DNA from: Duganella sp. CF517 | GTDB lineage: Bacteria > Pseudomonadota > Gammaproteobacteria > Burkholderiales > Burkholderiaceae_D | Assembly: GCF_900110275.1 (NCBI RefSeq) | Contig: NZ_FODC01000002.1 | Coordinates: forward strand, 992,001-1,056,000 | Length of the DNA stretch: 64,000 bases | Direction: 5' to 3' | Shown: one piece after another, positions 51,877 to 60,863 of the stretch | Position numbering within the stretch: position 1 is the stretch's first letter | How the letters are laid out: each line of letters opens with the position of its first letter | Notes under the pieces: model-generated | The model's input: only the letters and a program-made list of their open reading frames with translations | Told to the model about the DNA's origin: nothing | Database searches by the model: none | Position numbers and translations under genes: made by a program

Positions 51877-53715
51877 GTGTCCAGCCGCCTACTCTATATC
51901 CGCCTGCTCAACCAGTTCCGTCCCTACGCCGGGATCGTCGCCGTCACGCTGTTCGCGGTCGGCGTCGCGGCGGCCACCGACGTGCTGCTGATTAACCAGC
52001 TGAAGAACGTGATCGACGCGCTGGCGCCGGCCCACAACGCCGGCGGCGCCCCCGCCACCGGCATCCTGGCCTGGGTACGCGAAGTGCTCGCCCCCCTGCT
52101 GCCGAGCGACCCGGCGCGCGTGGCGCTGTGGACCATCCCGGCCGTGATCCTCGGCCTGGCGGTGATGCGCATGGTCTCGAGCTTCGTCGGCGAATACGGC
52201 GCCGCCTGGCTCAGCAGCCGGGTGCAGGCCAACCTGCGCGAGCAGATGTTCGCCCGCATCATGCGCCTGCCGAACGGCTACTTCGACCAGTCCTCGACCG
52301 GGACCACGCTCTCGCGCGTGGCGTTCGACGCGGCCCAGGTGTCGCAGGCCGTGCTCAACGTCGTCAACGTCGCCGTGCGCGACTCGGTGGCCACCATCGG
52401 TTACCTGATCACCCTGTTCGTCGTCGACTGGCAGCTGGCGGTGTTCTGCCTCGGCCTGCTGCCGCTGGTGGCGGCCATCGTCACCTTCACCGGCCGGCGC
52501 ATGCGCCACCTGAGCAAAAGCGCGCAGGCGGCCATGGGCGAGCTGACCAATGTGCTCGACGAGAGCATCAGCGGCCAGCGCGTGGTCAAGATCTTCGGCG
52601 GCCAGACCTACGAGCAGACCCGCTTCGACAGCGTGGTCAAGACCAACCGCCAGCTGGCCGTCAAGCACGCGGCGACGTCGGCGCTCAACTCCGGCATCAT
52701 CATGCTGCTGATCGGCATCACGCTGTCGTCGGTGATCTATTTCGCGCTGATCCGCAGCCAGGCCGGCGCGCTGTCGCCGGGCGACTTCGTCGCCTTCATG
52801 TCGGCGCTGATGGCGATGCAGTCGCCGATCAAGAACCTGACCAAGATTAACGAACCGATGCAGCGCGGCCTGGCCGCCGCCGAATCGGTGTTCGGCCTGA
52901 TCGACACCGACACCGAGGCCGACACCGGCACCAGGACGCTGGAGCGCGCCGCGGGCCGCCTGCAACTCGACGATGTCAGCTTCCACTACCGCGGCGCCGA
53001 CGGCCGGCCGCTGGCGCCGGACGCGCACCCCGCGCTGGACCACGTCTCGCTCGACATCGCCGCCGGCGAAACGGTGGCGCTGGTGGGCAGCTCCGGCAGC
53101 GGCAAGACCACCCTGGCCGGCCTGCTGCCGCGCTTTTACGACGTCGGCGCCGGCGCCATCAAGCTCGATGGCGTCGACCTGCGCGAGTACACGCTGGCGT
53201 CGCTGCGCAGCCAGATCGCGCTGGTCAGCCAGGATGTGGTGCTGTTCAACGATACCCTGGCGGCCAACATCGCCTACGGCGACCCGGCGCCGTCGATGGC
53301 GCGCATCGAGGCGGCCGCGCGCGCCGCGCACGCGCACGAATTCATCGAGCGCCAGCCGGGCGGCTATCTGGCGCCGGTCGGTGAAAACGGCTTGCGCCTG
53401 TCCGGCGGCCAGCGCCAGCGCCTGGCGATCGCCCGCGCCCTGTACAAGAACGCGCCGATCCTGATCCTCGACGAGGCCACCAGCGCGCTCGACACCGAAT
53501 CGGAGCGGCTGGTGCAGTCGGCGCTGGAAGTGTTGATGAAGGGCCGCACCACGGTGGTCATCGCGCACCGCCTGTCGACCATCGAGAACGCCGACCGCAT
53601 CGTGGTGCTCGACGGCGGCCGCATCGCCGAAGCGGGCAGCCACGCCGCGCTGCTGGCGCAAAACGGCATCTACGCGCGCTTATACCAGACGCAAAAGAGC
53701 GTGCAAACGGCTTAA
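51877..53715 (+). CDS. msbA: MsbA-like lipid A export ABC transporter (ATP-binding/permease)
   Basis: A 612-aa half-transporter with an N-terminal membrane domain of six helices to about residue 340 and a C-terminal ATPase. It has Walker A GSSGSGKTT, Q-loop ALVSQDVVLFND, signature LSGGQRQR, Walker B ILILDEATSALD and the H-loop IAHRLS. MsbA flips lipid A-core across the inner membrane. The start is GTG (MSSRLLYIRLLNQFRPY); there is no in-frame ATG with homology before it. TACAAT at 51841-51846 may be the -10 box. LpxK or WaaA-type neighbours are absent, so a related lipid exporter is also possible. Confidence 0.85.
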   Translation: MSSRLLYIRLLNQFRPYAGIVAVTLFAVGVAAATDVLLINQLKNVIDALAPAHNAGGAPATGILAWVREVLAPLLPSDPARVALWTIPAVILGLAVMRMVSSFVGEYGAAWLSSRVQANLREQMFARIMRLPNGYFDQSSTGTTLSRVAFDAAQVSQAVLNVVNVAVRDSVATIGYLITLFVVDWQLAVFCLGLLPLVAAIVTFTGRRMRHLSKSAQAAMGELTNVLDESISGQRVVKIFGGQTYEQTRFDSVVKTNRQLAVKHAATSALNSGIIMLLIGITLSSVIYFALIRSQAGALSPGDFVAFMSALMAMQSPIKNLTKINEPMQRGLAAAESVFGLIDTDTEADTGTRTLERAAGRLQLDDVSFHYRGADGRPLAPDAHPALDHVSLDIAAGETVALVGSSGSGKTTLAGLLPRFYDVGAGAIKLDGVDLREYTLASLRSQIALVSQDVVLFNDTLAANIAYGDPAPSMARIEAAARAAHAHEFIERQPGGYLAPVGENGLRLSGGQRQRLAIARALYKNAPILILDEATSALDTESERLVQSALEVLMKGRTTVVIAHRLSTIENADRIVVLDGGRIAEAGSHAALLAQNGIYARLYQTQKSVQTA

Positions 53716-55631
53716 AGCAGGCGCAAGGTCTGCTGCAGCTCGTCGAGCGCGGCCGGTTTGACCAGGTGGAAATCGAAGCCGGCGGCGGCGGTCTTCTCGC
53801 GGTCCTCGGCCGAGCCGAAGCCGGTGTGGGCGATCAGCCGGATGCGCGACAGCGCCGAATCGGCGCGCAGCATGCGCGCCAGCGCGTAGCCGTCGATGTT
53901 GGGCATGCCGATGTCGAGGATCATCGCGTGCGGCGCGAATTCGCGCGCGCTCGCCAGCGCGGCCGCCGCGTCGTGCGCCAGCCGCACCTCGTAACCCAGC
54001 AACTGCAGCAGGTCGCTCAGCACCTCGCCCGAGTCGACGTTGTCGTCGACCACCAGCAGCCGGTTCAAGCCTTTGGCCGACGCCGGCGCCGGCGCACCGG
54101 CGCCCGCCACCGGGGCCGCCGCCGCGCCGGGCGCGGCCAGCAGCGGCAGTTCGATGACGAAGCTGCTGCCCTGGTCCGGGCCGGCGCTCTCGGCGTACAC
54201 CGTGCCGCCATGCATCTGCACCATCTTCGACACCAGCGACAGGCCGATGCCCAGGCCGTCGTGCGCGCGGTCGTGCGCCGACGCGCCCTGCGCGAACATG
54301 TCGAAGATGCGCGGCAGGTTCTCGGTCGAGATGCCGATGCCGTTGTCGCGCACGGCGATGCGCACGCGGTCCGGCGCCGGCAACGTCACCTCCAGCCGGA
54401 TCTCGCCGCCGACGACGGTGAACTTGGCGGCGTTGTGCAGCAGGTTGCCGACCGCCTGCGCCAGCCGAACGGGATCGCCGTGCAGGCGGATCGGCTGCGG
54501 CGGCACGGCGACGGTCAAGGTGTGGCCGCGCGATTCCATCAACGGCCGCGCCGTCTCCAGCGCCGGCTCCAGCACCGACTGCAGCTCCAGGTCCTCCAGC
54601 TTCAACGCCAGCTTGCCCTCGGAGATGCGGGCCACGTCGAGCAGGTCGTCCACCAGCCGCGCCAGATGGCCGACCTGGCGCATGATCACCTGGCGCGCCT
54701 TGCGGTGCACCTCGACCTGGCTGGCGTCGGCCACGCCCATCAGCGCGACCGCGTTGCGGATCGGGCTCAATGGGTTGCGCAGCTCGTGCGCCAGGGTCGC
54801 CAGGAAGTCGTTCTTGTTGTCGTCGGCCGCGCGCAGCAGGCCTTCCATGGTCTTGCGCTGCGTGATGTCGCTGCTGATGCGGGCGATGCGGTACGGCGTG
54901 TGGGCGGCGTCGCGCACCTGGAAGGCGCGGTCGCGCACCCAGCGCAGGGTGCCGTCGGCCAGCAGCAGGCGGTACTCCTCGTCGTAATGCTCGCCGTGCT
55001 GCGCCGCTTCCCAGCGGGCGGCGACGGCGACGCGGTCGTCGGCGTGGATGGCGCCGAGCCAGTCGCCGGTGTTTTGCTGCAGCTGCGCCGCCGCCCGGCC
55101 CCAGAAGGAATCGTAGGCGTTGTTCACGTACAGCACGGCGCCGCTTTGCAGGTCGAACATCCAGAACACGTCCTCGATGTTCTCGGTCAGCTGGCGGAAG
55201 CGCTCCTCGCTGTTGCGCAGCTCCGTCTGGGTGCGCTGCAGGCGCAGCAGCGCGTTGACGTTGGCCACCAGTTCGTCGGCCTCGATCGGCGCGGCCAGGT
55301 AGTTGTCGGCGCCGCCCTCCAGGCCGCGGATCTTGTCGTCGCGCCCCGTCAGCGCGGCCGACGTTTGCAGCACCAGCACGCCGGCGGTCAGCGGATCGTC
55401 CTTGATCCGGCGGCACACCTCGATGCCGTTGATGTCGGGCAGTTTGACGTCCAGCAGCACCAGCGCCGGCAGCATCTGGCGCGCCAGCGCCAGCCCGTCG
55501 GTGCCGTTGGCCGCCTCCACCACCCGGAAGCCGGCGCCGTGCAGGATGCGCGTCTTGACGTAGCGCGCGCCGTCGTTGTCGTCGACATTCAGGATCAATA
55601 TGCTGTCATTGCTCATGGATTTGTCTTTCAT
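53712..55631 (-). CDS. Hybrid sensor kinase/response regulator of the stressosome module
   Basis: A 639-aa protein in the order receiver - PAS - HisKA - HATPase - receiver. The first REC has its phospho-Asp in LVLLDVKLPDING at about residue 60. PAS starts near 140 (FRQLTENIEDVFWMF). The kinase H-box is FLATLAHELRNPLSPIRN, with ATP-binding motifs DNGIGIS and GLGIGLSLV. The second REC after an Ala-rich linker has its Asp in AMILDIGMP. There is no membrane segment, so it is cytosolic. It is the last gene of the stressosome operon, overlapping the preceding kinase gene by 4 bases (ATGA). Confidence 0.9.
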   Translation of the reverse strand: MKDKSMSNDSILILNVDDNDGARYVKTRILHGAGFRVVEAANGTDGLALARQMLPALVLLDVKLPDINGIEVCRRIKDDPLTAGVLVLQTSAALTGRDDKIRGLEGGADNYLAAPIEADELVANVNALLRLQRTQTELRNSEERFRQLTENIEDVFWMFDLQSGAVLYVNNAYDSFWGRAAAQLQQNTGDWLGAIHADDRVAVAARWEAAQHGEHYDEEYRLLLADGTLRWVRDRAFQVRDAAHTPYRIARISSDITQRKTMEGLLRAADDNKNDFLATLAHELRNPLSPIRNAVALMGVADASQVEVHRKARQVIMRQVGHLARLVDDLLDVARISEGKLALKLEDLELQSVLEPALETARPLMESRGHTLTVAVPPQPIRLHGDPVRLAQAVGNLLHNAAKFTVVGGEIRLEVTLPAPDRVRIAVRDNGIGISTENLPRIFDMFAQGASAHDRAHDGLGIGLSLVSKMVQMHGGTVYAESAGPDQGSSFVIELPLLAAPGAAAAPVAGAGAPAPASAKGLNRLLVVDDNVDSGEVLSDLLQLLGYEVRLAHDAAAALASAREFAPHAMILDIGMPNIDGYALARMLRADSALSRIRLIAHTGFGSAEDREKTAAAGFDFHLVKPAALDELQQTLRLL

Positions 55632-57013
55632 GGGGCACCGTCGATCGCGCCCTCGGGCCGGCGCGGCAGGTGCAGCGAAAAGGTCGAACCGGCGCCGATC
55701 ACGCTGGCCACGTCCACCGAACCGCCCAGCAGCTGCGCCAGCTGGCGGCACAGCGGCAGGCCCAGGCCGGTGCCCTTGGCGCCGGCCTGCAGCGGATGGG
55801 CGATCTGGCTGAATTCCTCGAAAATCAGTTGCAGGTTGTCGGCCTCGATGCCGATGCCGGTGTCGGTGACGGTGAAGGTGACCTGGTCGGCGCCGTCGTC
55901 GTGCAGCGCCACCGTCACCTGGCCGGCCTGGGTGAACTTGAGCGCGTTGGAGATGAAGTTGCGCAGGATCTGCGCCACCTTGGGCTCGTCCGACAGCAAC
56001 CGGCGCGGCGCCGCCGGCGCCACGAACACCAGTTCGACGTCGGGGTTGCGCGTGAGCGGGCGCAGCATGCCCTTGAGGGTGCTGAACAGGTTTTCGATGT
56101 CGACCGGCGCGATCGTCAGTTCGACCTTGCCGGCCTCGATCTTGGCCAGGTCCAGCAGGTCGTTGACCAGCTCCGACAGGTCGAAGGCGGCGCTGGCGAT
56201 GAAGCCGACCTGGCGCTCCTGCTCGGGCGTGAGGTCGCCGTCCATGCGGTCGAGCAGCAGCTTGGCCAGCGCCCGGATCGAGCTCAGTGGCGTGCGCAGT
56301 TCATGGCTGGTGTTGGACAGGAAGCGCGACTTCATCTCGTCGGCCTTGCGCAGGCGCTCGGCCTTTTCCTCGATCTCGGCGTACAGCGCCACCACGCCGC
56401 GGTTGGTGTCCTCCAGTTCGCGCGTGAGCGCCAGCAGGTCGTCCTGGCGCTCGCGCAGCTCGGCCAGCGCGGCGCCCAGTTCGCGGTTTTGCTGTTGCAT
56501 CTCCGAGTAGGTGTTCTGCACCGGGCTGGCCGCCAGCTCGGCGCCGACGCGCGCCAGGCCGGCGCCATCGATGCGGTGGCCGGCCGGCAGGTCCTTGCGC
56601 ATGACCACCGTCAGGCCGCCGCCGGCCGCGTGTTCGACCTCGCAGTCGTCCATCAGCCGGCGGGCGGTGAGGATGGCGTTGTCGAACTGCGCCGCTGCCG
56701 ATTCCATCTCGACGCCGCCCGCCGGCGCCGGCGCGGCGGCGGCGCCGGACACCGAACCCGTGGGCCGGTTCTCGGCGCGGATCGACACCGTCAATTGCGC
56801 CACCGCGCCGCGCTGGTCGAGCGCGAACTGCCCGCGCCCGCCCGACAGCCGGCCGTAGGCGCAGCGCGCCACCTCCGACACCGCCGTCGCCACCCGCACC
56901 TGGTCCTGCACGCTGAAGCCGAGCAGGCCGGAGATCTGGCGCGCGCGCTGGCGCACCAGCACCACGTCAGGCTCGCTGTCGATGCCGACTTGCAGGATGC
57001 GGGTAAGCGACAT
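55628..57013 (-). CDS. Cytosolic histidine kinase of the stressosome module
   Basis: A 461-aa soluble kinase. The first 130 residues look like a degenerate RsbT/anti-sigma HATPase (VRVATAVSEVARCAYGRLSG), followed by a coiled coil (YSEMQQQNRELGAALAELRERQDDLLALTRELEDTNRGVVALY). A HisKA domain with H-box FLSNTSHELRTPLSSIRA and a HATPase (NFISNALKF, DTGIGIE, GTGLGLPLCRQ) end the protein. The N-terminal domain fits coupling to the RsbT-type partners encoded upstream. The start MSLTRILQVG overlaps the previous stop by one base. Confidence 0.88.
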   Translation of the reverse strand: MSLTRILQVGIDSEPDVVLVRQRARQISGLLGFSVQDQVRVATAVSEVARCAYGRLSGGRGQFALDQRGAVAQLTVSIRAENRPTGSVSGAAAAPAPAGGVEMESAAAQFDNAILTARRLMDDCEVEHAAGGGLTVVMRKDLPAGHRIDGAGLARVGAELAASPVQNTYSEMQQQNRELGAALAELRERQDDLLALTRELEDTNRGVVALYAEIEEKAERLRKADEMKSRFLSNTSHELRTPLSSIRALAKLLLDRMDGDLTPEQERQVGFIASAAFDLSELVNDLLDLAKIEAGKVELTIAPVDIENLFSTLKGMLRPLTRNPDVELVFVAPAAPRRLLSDEPKVAQILRNFISNALKFTQAGQVTVALHDDGADQVTFTVTDTGIGIEADNLQLIFEEFSQIAHPLQAGAKGTGLGLPLCRQLAQLLGGSVDVASVIGAGSTFSLHLPRRPEGAIDGAP

Positions 57014-58065
57014 CAACGTTCTCCCGGACAGCGTTGTACCAGCACGCAGGCGTCGTCGCGCGCGCGCGCATGGTCGCGCAGCAGCACCGCCGCCACGATC
57101 GCCGGATCGCACGCGGCCAGGCCCGGATACTGCGCCAGGTCCCACTGCGTGGCGATGCCGTCGCTGGCCAGGATCACCAGCGCGCCCGGCGGGCATGGCA
57201 GCACGAACTCCTGCACCTTGCGGATGTTATGGCCGACGATGCCGTTGTGCGACATCATCTGGCGGCGCACGTCGCCGTCGCTATCGATAATGCAGGCGCC
57301 GATGTTGCCGACGCCGGCGAACGACAGCTGGCGCGCCTCGAGGTCCAGCAGCGCGATCGCCTGCGCGGCGCCGCGCGTGGCCCGCAGCGCCGCGTGGCAC
57401 ACCTCGATCTGTTGCGCCGGACGCATGCCCGGCTGCAGCGCCATGGTGTCGACGGCGGCGCGGCCGGCCTTGGCCGCCTCCGGTCCGTGTCCCAGGCCGT
57501 CGACCACCATCAGCGCGATGGCGTGCCGCTGGCGCGCCACCAGCCAGGCGTCGCCGCTCTCGGTCTCGCCGGCCAGCGGCAGGCACACCGCCCCGGACAG
57601 GGACGGCGCCGGCGCCGCCGACGGCAGCGGCGCGCCGGCGCCGGCGCGCGGCCACAGGCGCATGCAAAACACCGCGCCCTTGCCCGGCACGGCGTAGACG
57701 TCGAATTCGTCGGCCAAGCGGCGCATCGCCCCCAGGCCGGTGCCGGCGGTGCCGGCGCTGGAGACGCCGTCGCGCAGCGCCTGCCCCAGGTTGGCGATGC
57801 CGGGCCCTTTGTCGAGCGCCAGCACCTCGACGCCGGCGCTGCCGCCGCTGAACACCGGCGCCAGCGCGATGCGCCCCTCGCCGGCGTGCTTCAACACGTT
57901 GGTGGCGGCCTCGCTGATGACGATGGCCACCTGGCCGCTGCGCACATCGTCGAAGCCGGCGTCCTGCGCCATGCGCTGGCCGCAACGGCGGGCGCTGGCG
58001 ATATCACTCGGGTGCACAATCGAAAACCACTGCTGACCGTCGAACGAACTGGCTATTTTTTCCAT
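57013..58065 (-). CDS. HATPase-SpoIIE phosphatase fusion, RsbX-like
   Basis: A 350-aa fusion. Residues about 1-140 are an RsbT/SpoIIAB-type HATPase (VISEAATNVLKHAGEGRI with the N-box Asn, LDKGPGIANL, GTGLGAMRRLADEFD). Residues about 150-345 are a PP2C/SpoIIE-like phosphatase with metal Asp in LMVVDGLGHGPEAAKAG and LVILASDGIATQWDL. In stressosome circuits a phosphatase of this type resets RsbR/RsbS phosphorylation. It overlaps rsbT by 13 bases and the next kinase gene by 1 base, so it is tightly coupled. Confidence 0.87.
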   Translation of the reverse strand: MEKIASSFDGQQWFSIVHPSDIASARRCGQRMAQDAGFDDVRSGQVAIVISEAATNVLKHAGEGRIALAPVFSGGSAGVEVLALDKGPGIANLGQALRDGVSSAGTAGTGLGAMRRLADEFDVYAVPGKGAVFCMRLWPRAGAGAPLPSAAPAPSLSGAVCLPLAGETESGDAWLVARQRHAIALMVVDGLGHGPEAAKAGRAAVDTMALQPGMRPAQQIEVCHAALRATRGAAQAIALLDLEARQLSFAGVGNIGACIIDSDGDVRRQMMSHNGIVGHNIRKVQEFVLPCPPGALVILASDGIATQWDLAQYPGLAACDPAIVAAVLLRDHARARDDACVLVQRCPGER

Positions 58066-58520
58066 TTGACGACCGCGACCGCGGTGCCCTCTCCACTGCG
58101 TGAATCGATGTCGAACTCGTCAACAAGTCTTTTGGCGCCGCCCAGGCCGAGGCCCAGGCCGCCGCCGCTGGTGAAACCGTCGCGCAGCGCCTGCGCGATG
58201 TCGGCGATGCCGGGACCGTCGTCGGCGAACACCAGCCGCAGGCCGTGGCGCACGCCGTCGGTCAATTCCTGCGCGACGACCATGCCGCCGCCGCCATATT
58301 TAATGGTGTTGCGCGCCAGCTCGCTGGCGGCCGTGACCAGCTTGGTCTGCTCGACCAGGCTCAGCTTGAGCGCCAGCGCGTGCTCGCGCACCACGCGGCG
58401 CACGGCCACGACGTGCTCGTCGGTGCGCAACGGCAAGGTCTGGCTGGCGCGCACCGTGCGGTCCGCTTCCAGCAACGGCGAGGCGAAGCGGACCGGGTCC
58501 GCTGACGACGCACCGTTCAT
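58053..58520 (-). CDS. rsbT: Serine/threonine kinase RsbT of a stressosome module
   Basis: A 155-aa HATPase-type protein kinase. The N-box is LARNTIKYGGGG (Asn and Lys typical of RsbT/anti-sigma kinases), followed by FADDGPGI and the glycine-rich ATP lid GGGLGLGLGGAKRLVDEFD. RsbT phosphorylates RsbS and RsbR and is released from the stressosome on stress to act downstream. It overlaps rsbS by 4 bases and the phosphatase gene by 13. The target here is probably one of the next three gene products, because no sigma-B system is present. Confidence 0.9.
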   Translation of the reverse strand: MNGASSADPVRFASPLLEADRTVRASQTLPLRTDEHVVAVRRVVREHALALKLSLVEQTKLVTAASELARNTIKYGGGGMVVAQELTDGVRHGLRLVFADDGPGIADIAQALRDGFTSGGGLGLGLGGAKRLVDEFDIDSRSGEGTAVAVVKWKK

Positions 58521-58873
58521 TGATAACTCTTGCCAAGCAGTGCCATGCCTTTTTCGACATTGAGCGCGGTTTTCACGCCCGGCAGGGTCAAGCCCAGCTC
58601 GACCAGCGTGATGGCGACGGCCGGCTGCATGCCCACCAGCACGGTCTGGGCGTCGAGCACGCGCGCCATGGCGGCCGTGTTGCTGATCATGCGGCCGATG
58701 AACGAGTCGACCAGGTCGAGCGCCGAGATATCGATCAGCACGCCCTTGGCCTGGTCCTTGACGATGCGCTCGGTCAAGTCGTCCTGCAAGGTCATCGCCA
58801 GGCGGTCATGCATGTCGACCTGGATCGTCACCAGCAGCAGGTCGCCGATACGCAGAATAGGTATGCGTTCCAT
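58517..58873 (-). CDS. rsbS: Stressosome STAS protein RsbS
   Basis: A 118-aa single STAS-domain protein. The phosphorylated serine of the family is in LDLVDSFIGRMI (DSFIGR) at about residue 56, preceded by GVLIDISALDLV. RsbS forms the stressosome shell with RsbR and sequesters RsbT until phosphorylated. It is encoded 7 bases after rsbR and overlaps rsbT by 4 bases. Confidence 0.92.
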   Translation of the reverse strand: MERIPILRIGDLLLVTIQVDMHDRLAMTLQDDLTERIVKDQAKGVLIDISALDLVDSFIGRMISNTAAMARVLDAQTVLVGMQPAVAITLVELGLTLPGVKTALNVEKGMALLGKSYQ

Positions 58874-58880
58874 CGGCGCC

Positions 58881-59741
58881 TCAGGCTTTGCGGGAAATGG
58901 TCGAGCCGACCCGCGCCAGCGCCACGATGAAGGCGTCGGCCAGGGTCGCCTTGGTGACCACGTCGTCCAGGTTCACGCCCAGGTGGACGATGGTTTGGGC
59001 GATCTGCGGGCGGATGCCGCTGATGATGCAGTCGGCGCCCATCAGGCGGGCGGCGGCGATGGTTTTCATCAAGTGCTGGGCCACCAGCGTGTCGACGGTG
59101 GGCACGCCGGTGATGTCGATGATGGCGATGGCGGCGCCGGTTTCGACGATCTTCTCGAGCAGGCTCTCCATCACCACCTGGGTGCGGGCGCTGTCGAGGG
59201 TGCCGATCAGCGGCAGCGCCAGGATGTCGGTCCACAGCTTGACGACCGGCGTCGACAGCTCCAGCAGCTCTTGCTGCTGGCGCACGATGATCTGGTCGCG
59301 GCTCTTCTGGAACACTTCGATGGTGAACAGGCCCAGCTTGTCGAGCAGCGTGCTGACGTTCCACAGCGCCTCGGCCAGCAGTTCCGGCTCGGCCGCCAGC
59401 GACTGGCGCAGGCTGCCGAACAACGACTGCTTGAGCGAGAATACGAAGGTGGCCGTCTCGCTCGGCGTCGAGCCCTGCTTGGCGCGCTGGCCGGAGATCT
59501 CGGTCAGCTGGTCGCGCACCTCGTCCCAGGCGCGGCCTTCGATGCTGTCGAAACCGCCATTCAGCGACGCTTCCGGCAACAGCGCCAGCAATTGGCGGCA
59601 GTGGCGGCGCAATTGTTCCTGCGACGCGCTGTCGCTGCGGAAGGCCATGCTTTCCAGATTGGCGATCCAATCGGCGCCGATCTCGGCCTGGTGCTGTTGA
59701 ATCAGGGCGCTGATACGGCGCGCGTTATCGTTGGTGGTCAT
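58881..59741 (-). CDS. rsbR: Stressosome sensor RsbR
   Basis: A 286-aa RsbR paralogue. Residues about 10-150 form an all-helical RsbRD-type sensory domain (IQQHQAEIGADWIANLES), followed by a short linker helix and a STAS domain from about 165 (LELSTPVVKLWTDILALPLIGTLDSARTQVV). The phosphosite motif IIDITGVPTVDTLVAQHL is intact. No transmembrane segment or heme site is obvious. The ATG is preceded closely by an in-frame TTG. This is the first gene of the six-gene stressosome operon. Confidence 0.92.
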   Translation of the reverse strand: MTTNDNARRISALIQQHQAEIGADWIANLESMAFRSDSASQEQLRRHCRQLLALLPEASLNGGFDSIEGRAWDEVRDQLTEISGQRAKQGSTPSETATFVFSLKQSLFGSLRQSLAAEPELLAEALWNVSTLLDKLGLFTIEVFQKSRDQIIVRQQQELLELSTPVVKLWTDILALPLIGTLDSARTQVVMESLLEKIVETGAAIAIIDITGVPTVDTLVAQHLMKTIAAARLMGADCIISGIRPQIAQTIVHLGVNLDDVVTKATLADAFIVALARVGSTISRKA

Positions 59742-59771
59742 CAAATCCCCGGAATGTTGTCGTGCAAATTA

Positions 59772-59795
59772 AATAGTAGCAACTAATAGTACCAA
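59772..59795 (-). repeat. Phased direct repeat in the rsbR leader
   Basis: AATAGTAGCAA (59772-59782) and AATAGTACCAA (59785-59795) are direct repeats 13 bases apart, 30 bases upstream of rsbR in the only AT-rich stretch here. Read on the minus strand each contains TACTATT, which could be a -10 element or a regulator site. No -35 hexamer at standard spacing was found. Confidence 0.4.
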
Positions 59796-59903
59796 AGCAT
59801 TGCGGCATTTCGATGTTCAATTAACCACGCGTGCGCCGCCGCGCATGCAGCATAACAGGCGGCAAGCCGGCGTGGCGGGGAAACCGAGGGAATATTCGAA
59901 AAT

Positions 59904-60863
59904 TCAGAGGGCGTCGTGGAAGATGACGCCCAGGGTATGGCGCAGCGGCCCGGCGTCGGGGCCGGCGGCGCCGGCCACGGCGCGCACCCGGCTCACGCCA
60001 TGCCGCATGGCAACACGGTAGACGCCGCGGGCGCCCTGCGCCGGCCGGTGGTTGACGGGGAAAATCACCATGTCGCCGCGCCGCAGCGGCACCACCTCCA
60101 CCCGCGACTGCATGCGCGGACGCTGCTCGGTCAGCACGAACTCGCCGCCGCCGAAGTCGGTTCCCGGTTCGCTGAGCAAAATGGCCGCCTGCAGCGGGAA
60201 CACGTGCTCGCCGTACAAGTCCTGGTGCAGGCAGTTGTAGTCGCCCGCGCCGTATTGCAGCAGCAGCGGCGTCGGGCGGTGCTGGCCGGCGGCGTGGCAG
60301 CGCGCCAGGAAATCGGCGTGCTCGGCCGGAAAACGGCTGTCGATGCCGAGCGCCGCGTGCCAGCGGTTGGCGATGGCCGCCAGCGGCCCGTACAGCGCCT
60401 GCCGCAACGCCGAGACCATCGACGGCAGCGGATAGCGGAAGTACTGGTACTCGCCGCTGCCGAAGCCGTGCCGCGCCATCACCACGCGGCTGCGGAACAG
60501 CCGCGGCTGCGCGTACTGCGCGGCCATGGCGGCGCTTTCGTCGGCGCTCAGCATGCCGGGGACGATGGCGTAGCCGTGCGCGGTCAGCTCGTCGGCGATG
60601 GCTTGCCAGTCCAGCCCCGCCACGTGCACGGCGATGCCGGCGGCCGCCCCCACCGCCCGGCGCGCGTTGGCCAGCGCCAGCGCGCCGGCCGCCGGGTCGG
60701 CGACGGCGGCGGCATCGGCGCCGGCCGGGGCCGCGATTTCGGCCGTGCCGGCGGCCAGCGCCGTGGCCGGTTTGCCCGGCGCCACGCTCACCGGCGGCGT
60801 CTTGCGCGGCTGGCGCGCCGGCGCGCCGGCGCCGAAATCGAACTCGCCATTATTACTACTCAT
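59904..60863 (-). CDS. 2OG-Fe(II) oxygenase paired with Ada
   Basis: A 319-aa protein. Residues 1-75 are an Ala/Pro-rich low-complexity lead, and the rest is a 2OG-Fe(II) oxygenase domain. The iron triad is in NCLHQDLYGEHVFPL (HxD) and the distal His is in VAMRHGVSRV, with the adjacent Arg as 2OG ligand. The conserved segment GEYQYFRYPLPSMV is typical of oxygenases encoded beside ada. It starts inside the last 8 bases of ada, so both are expressed together. A role in alkylation repair is probable but not shown. Confidence 0.83.
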   Translation of the reverse strand: MSSNNGEFDFGAGAPARQPRKTPPVSVAPGKPATALAAGTAEIAAPAGADAAAVADPAAGALALANARRAVGAAAGIAVHVAGLDWQAIADELTAHGYAIVPGMLSADESAAMAAQYAQPRLFRSRVVMARHGFGSGEYQYFRYPLPSMVSALRQALYGPLAAIANRWHAALGIDSRFPAEHADFLARCHAAGQHRPTPLLLQYGAGDYNCLHQDLYGEHVFPLQAAILLSEPGTDFGGGEFVLTEQRPRMQSRVEVVPLRRGDMVIFPVNHRPAQGARGVYRVAMRHGVSRVRAVAGAAGPDAGPLRHTLGVIFHDAL

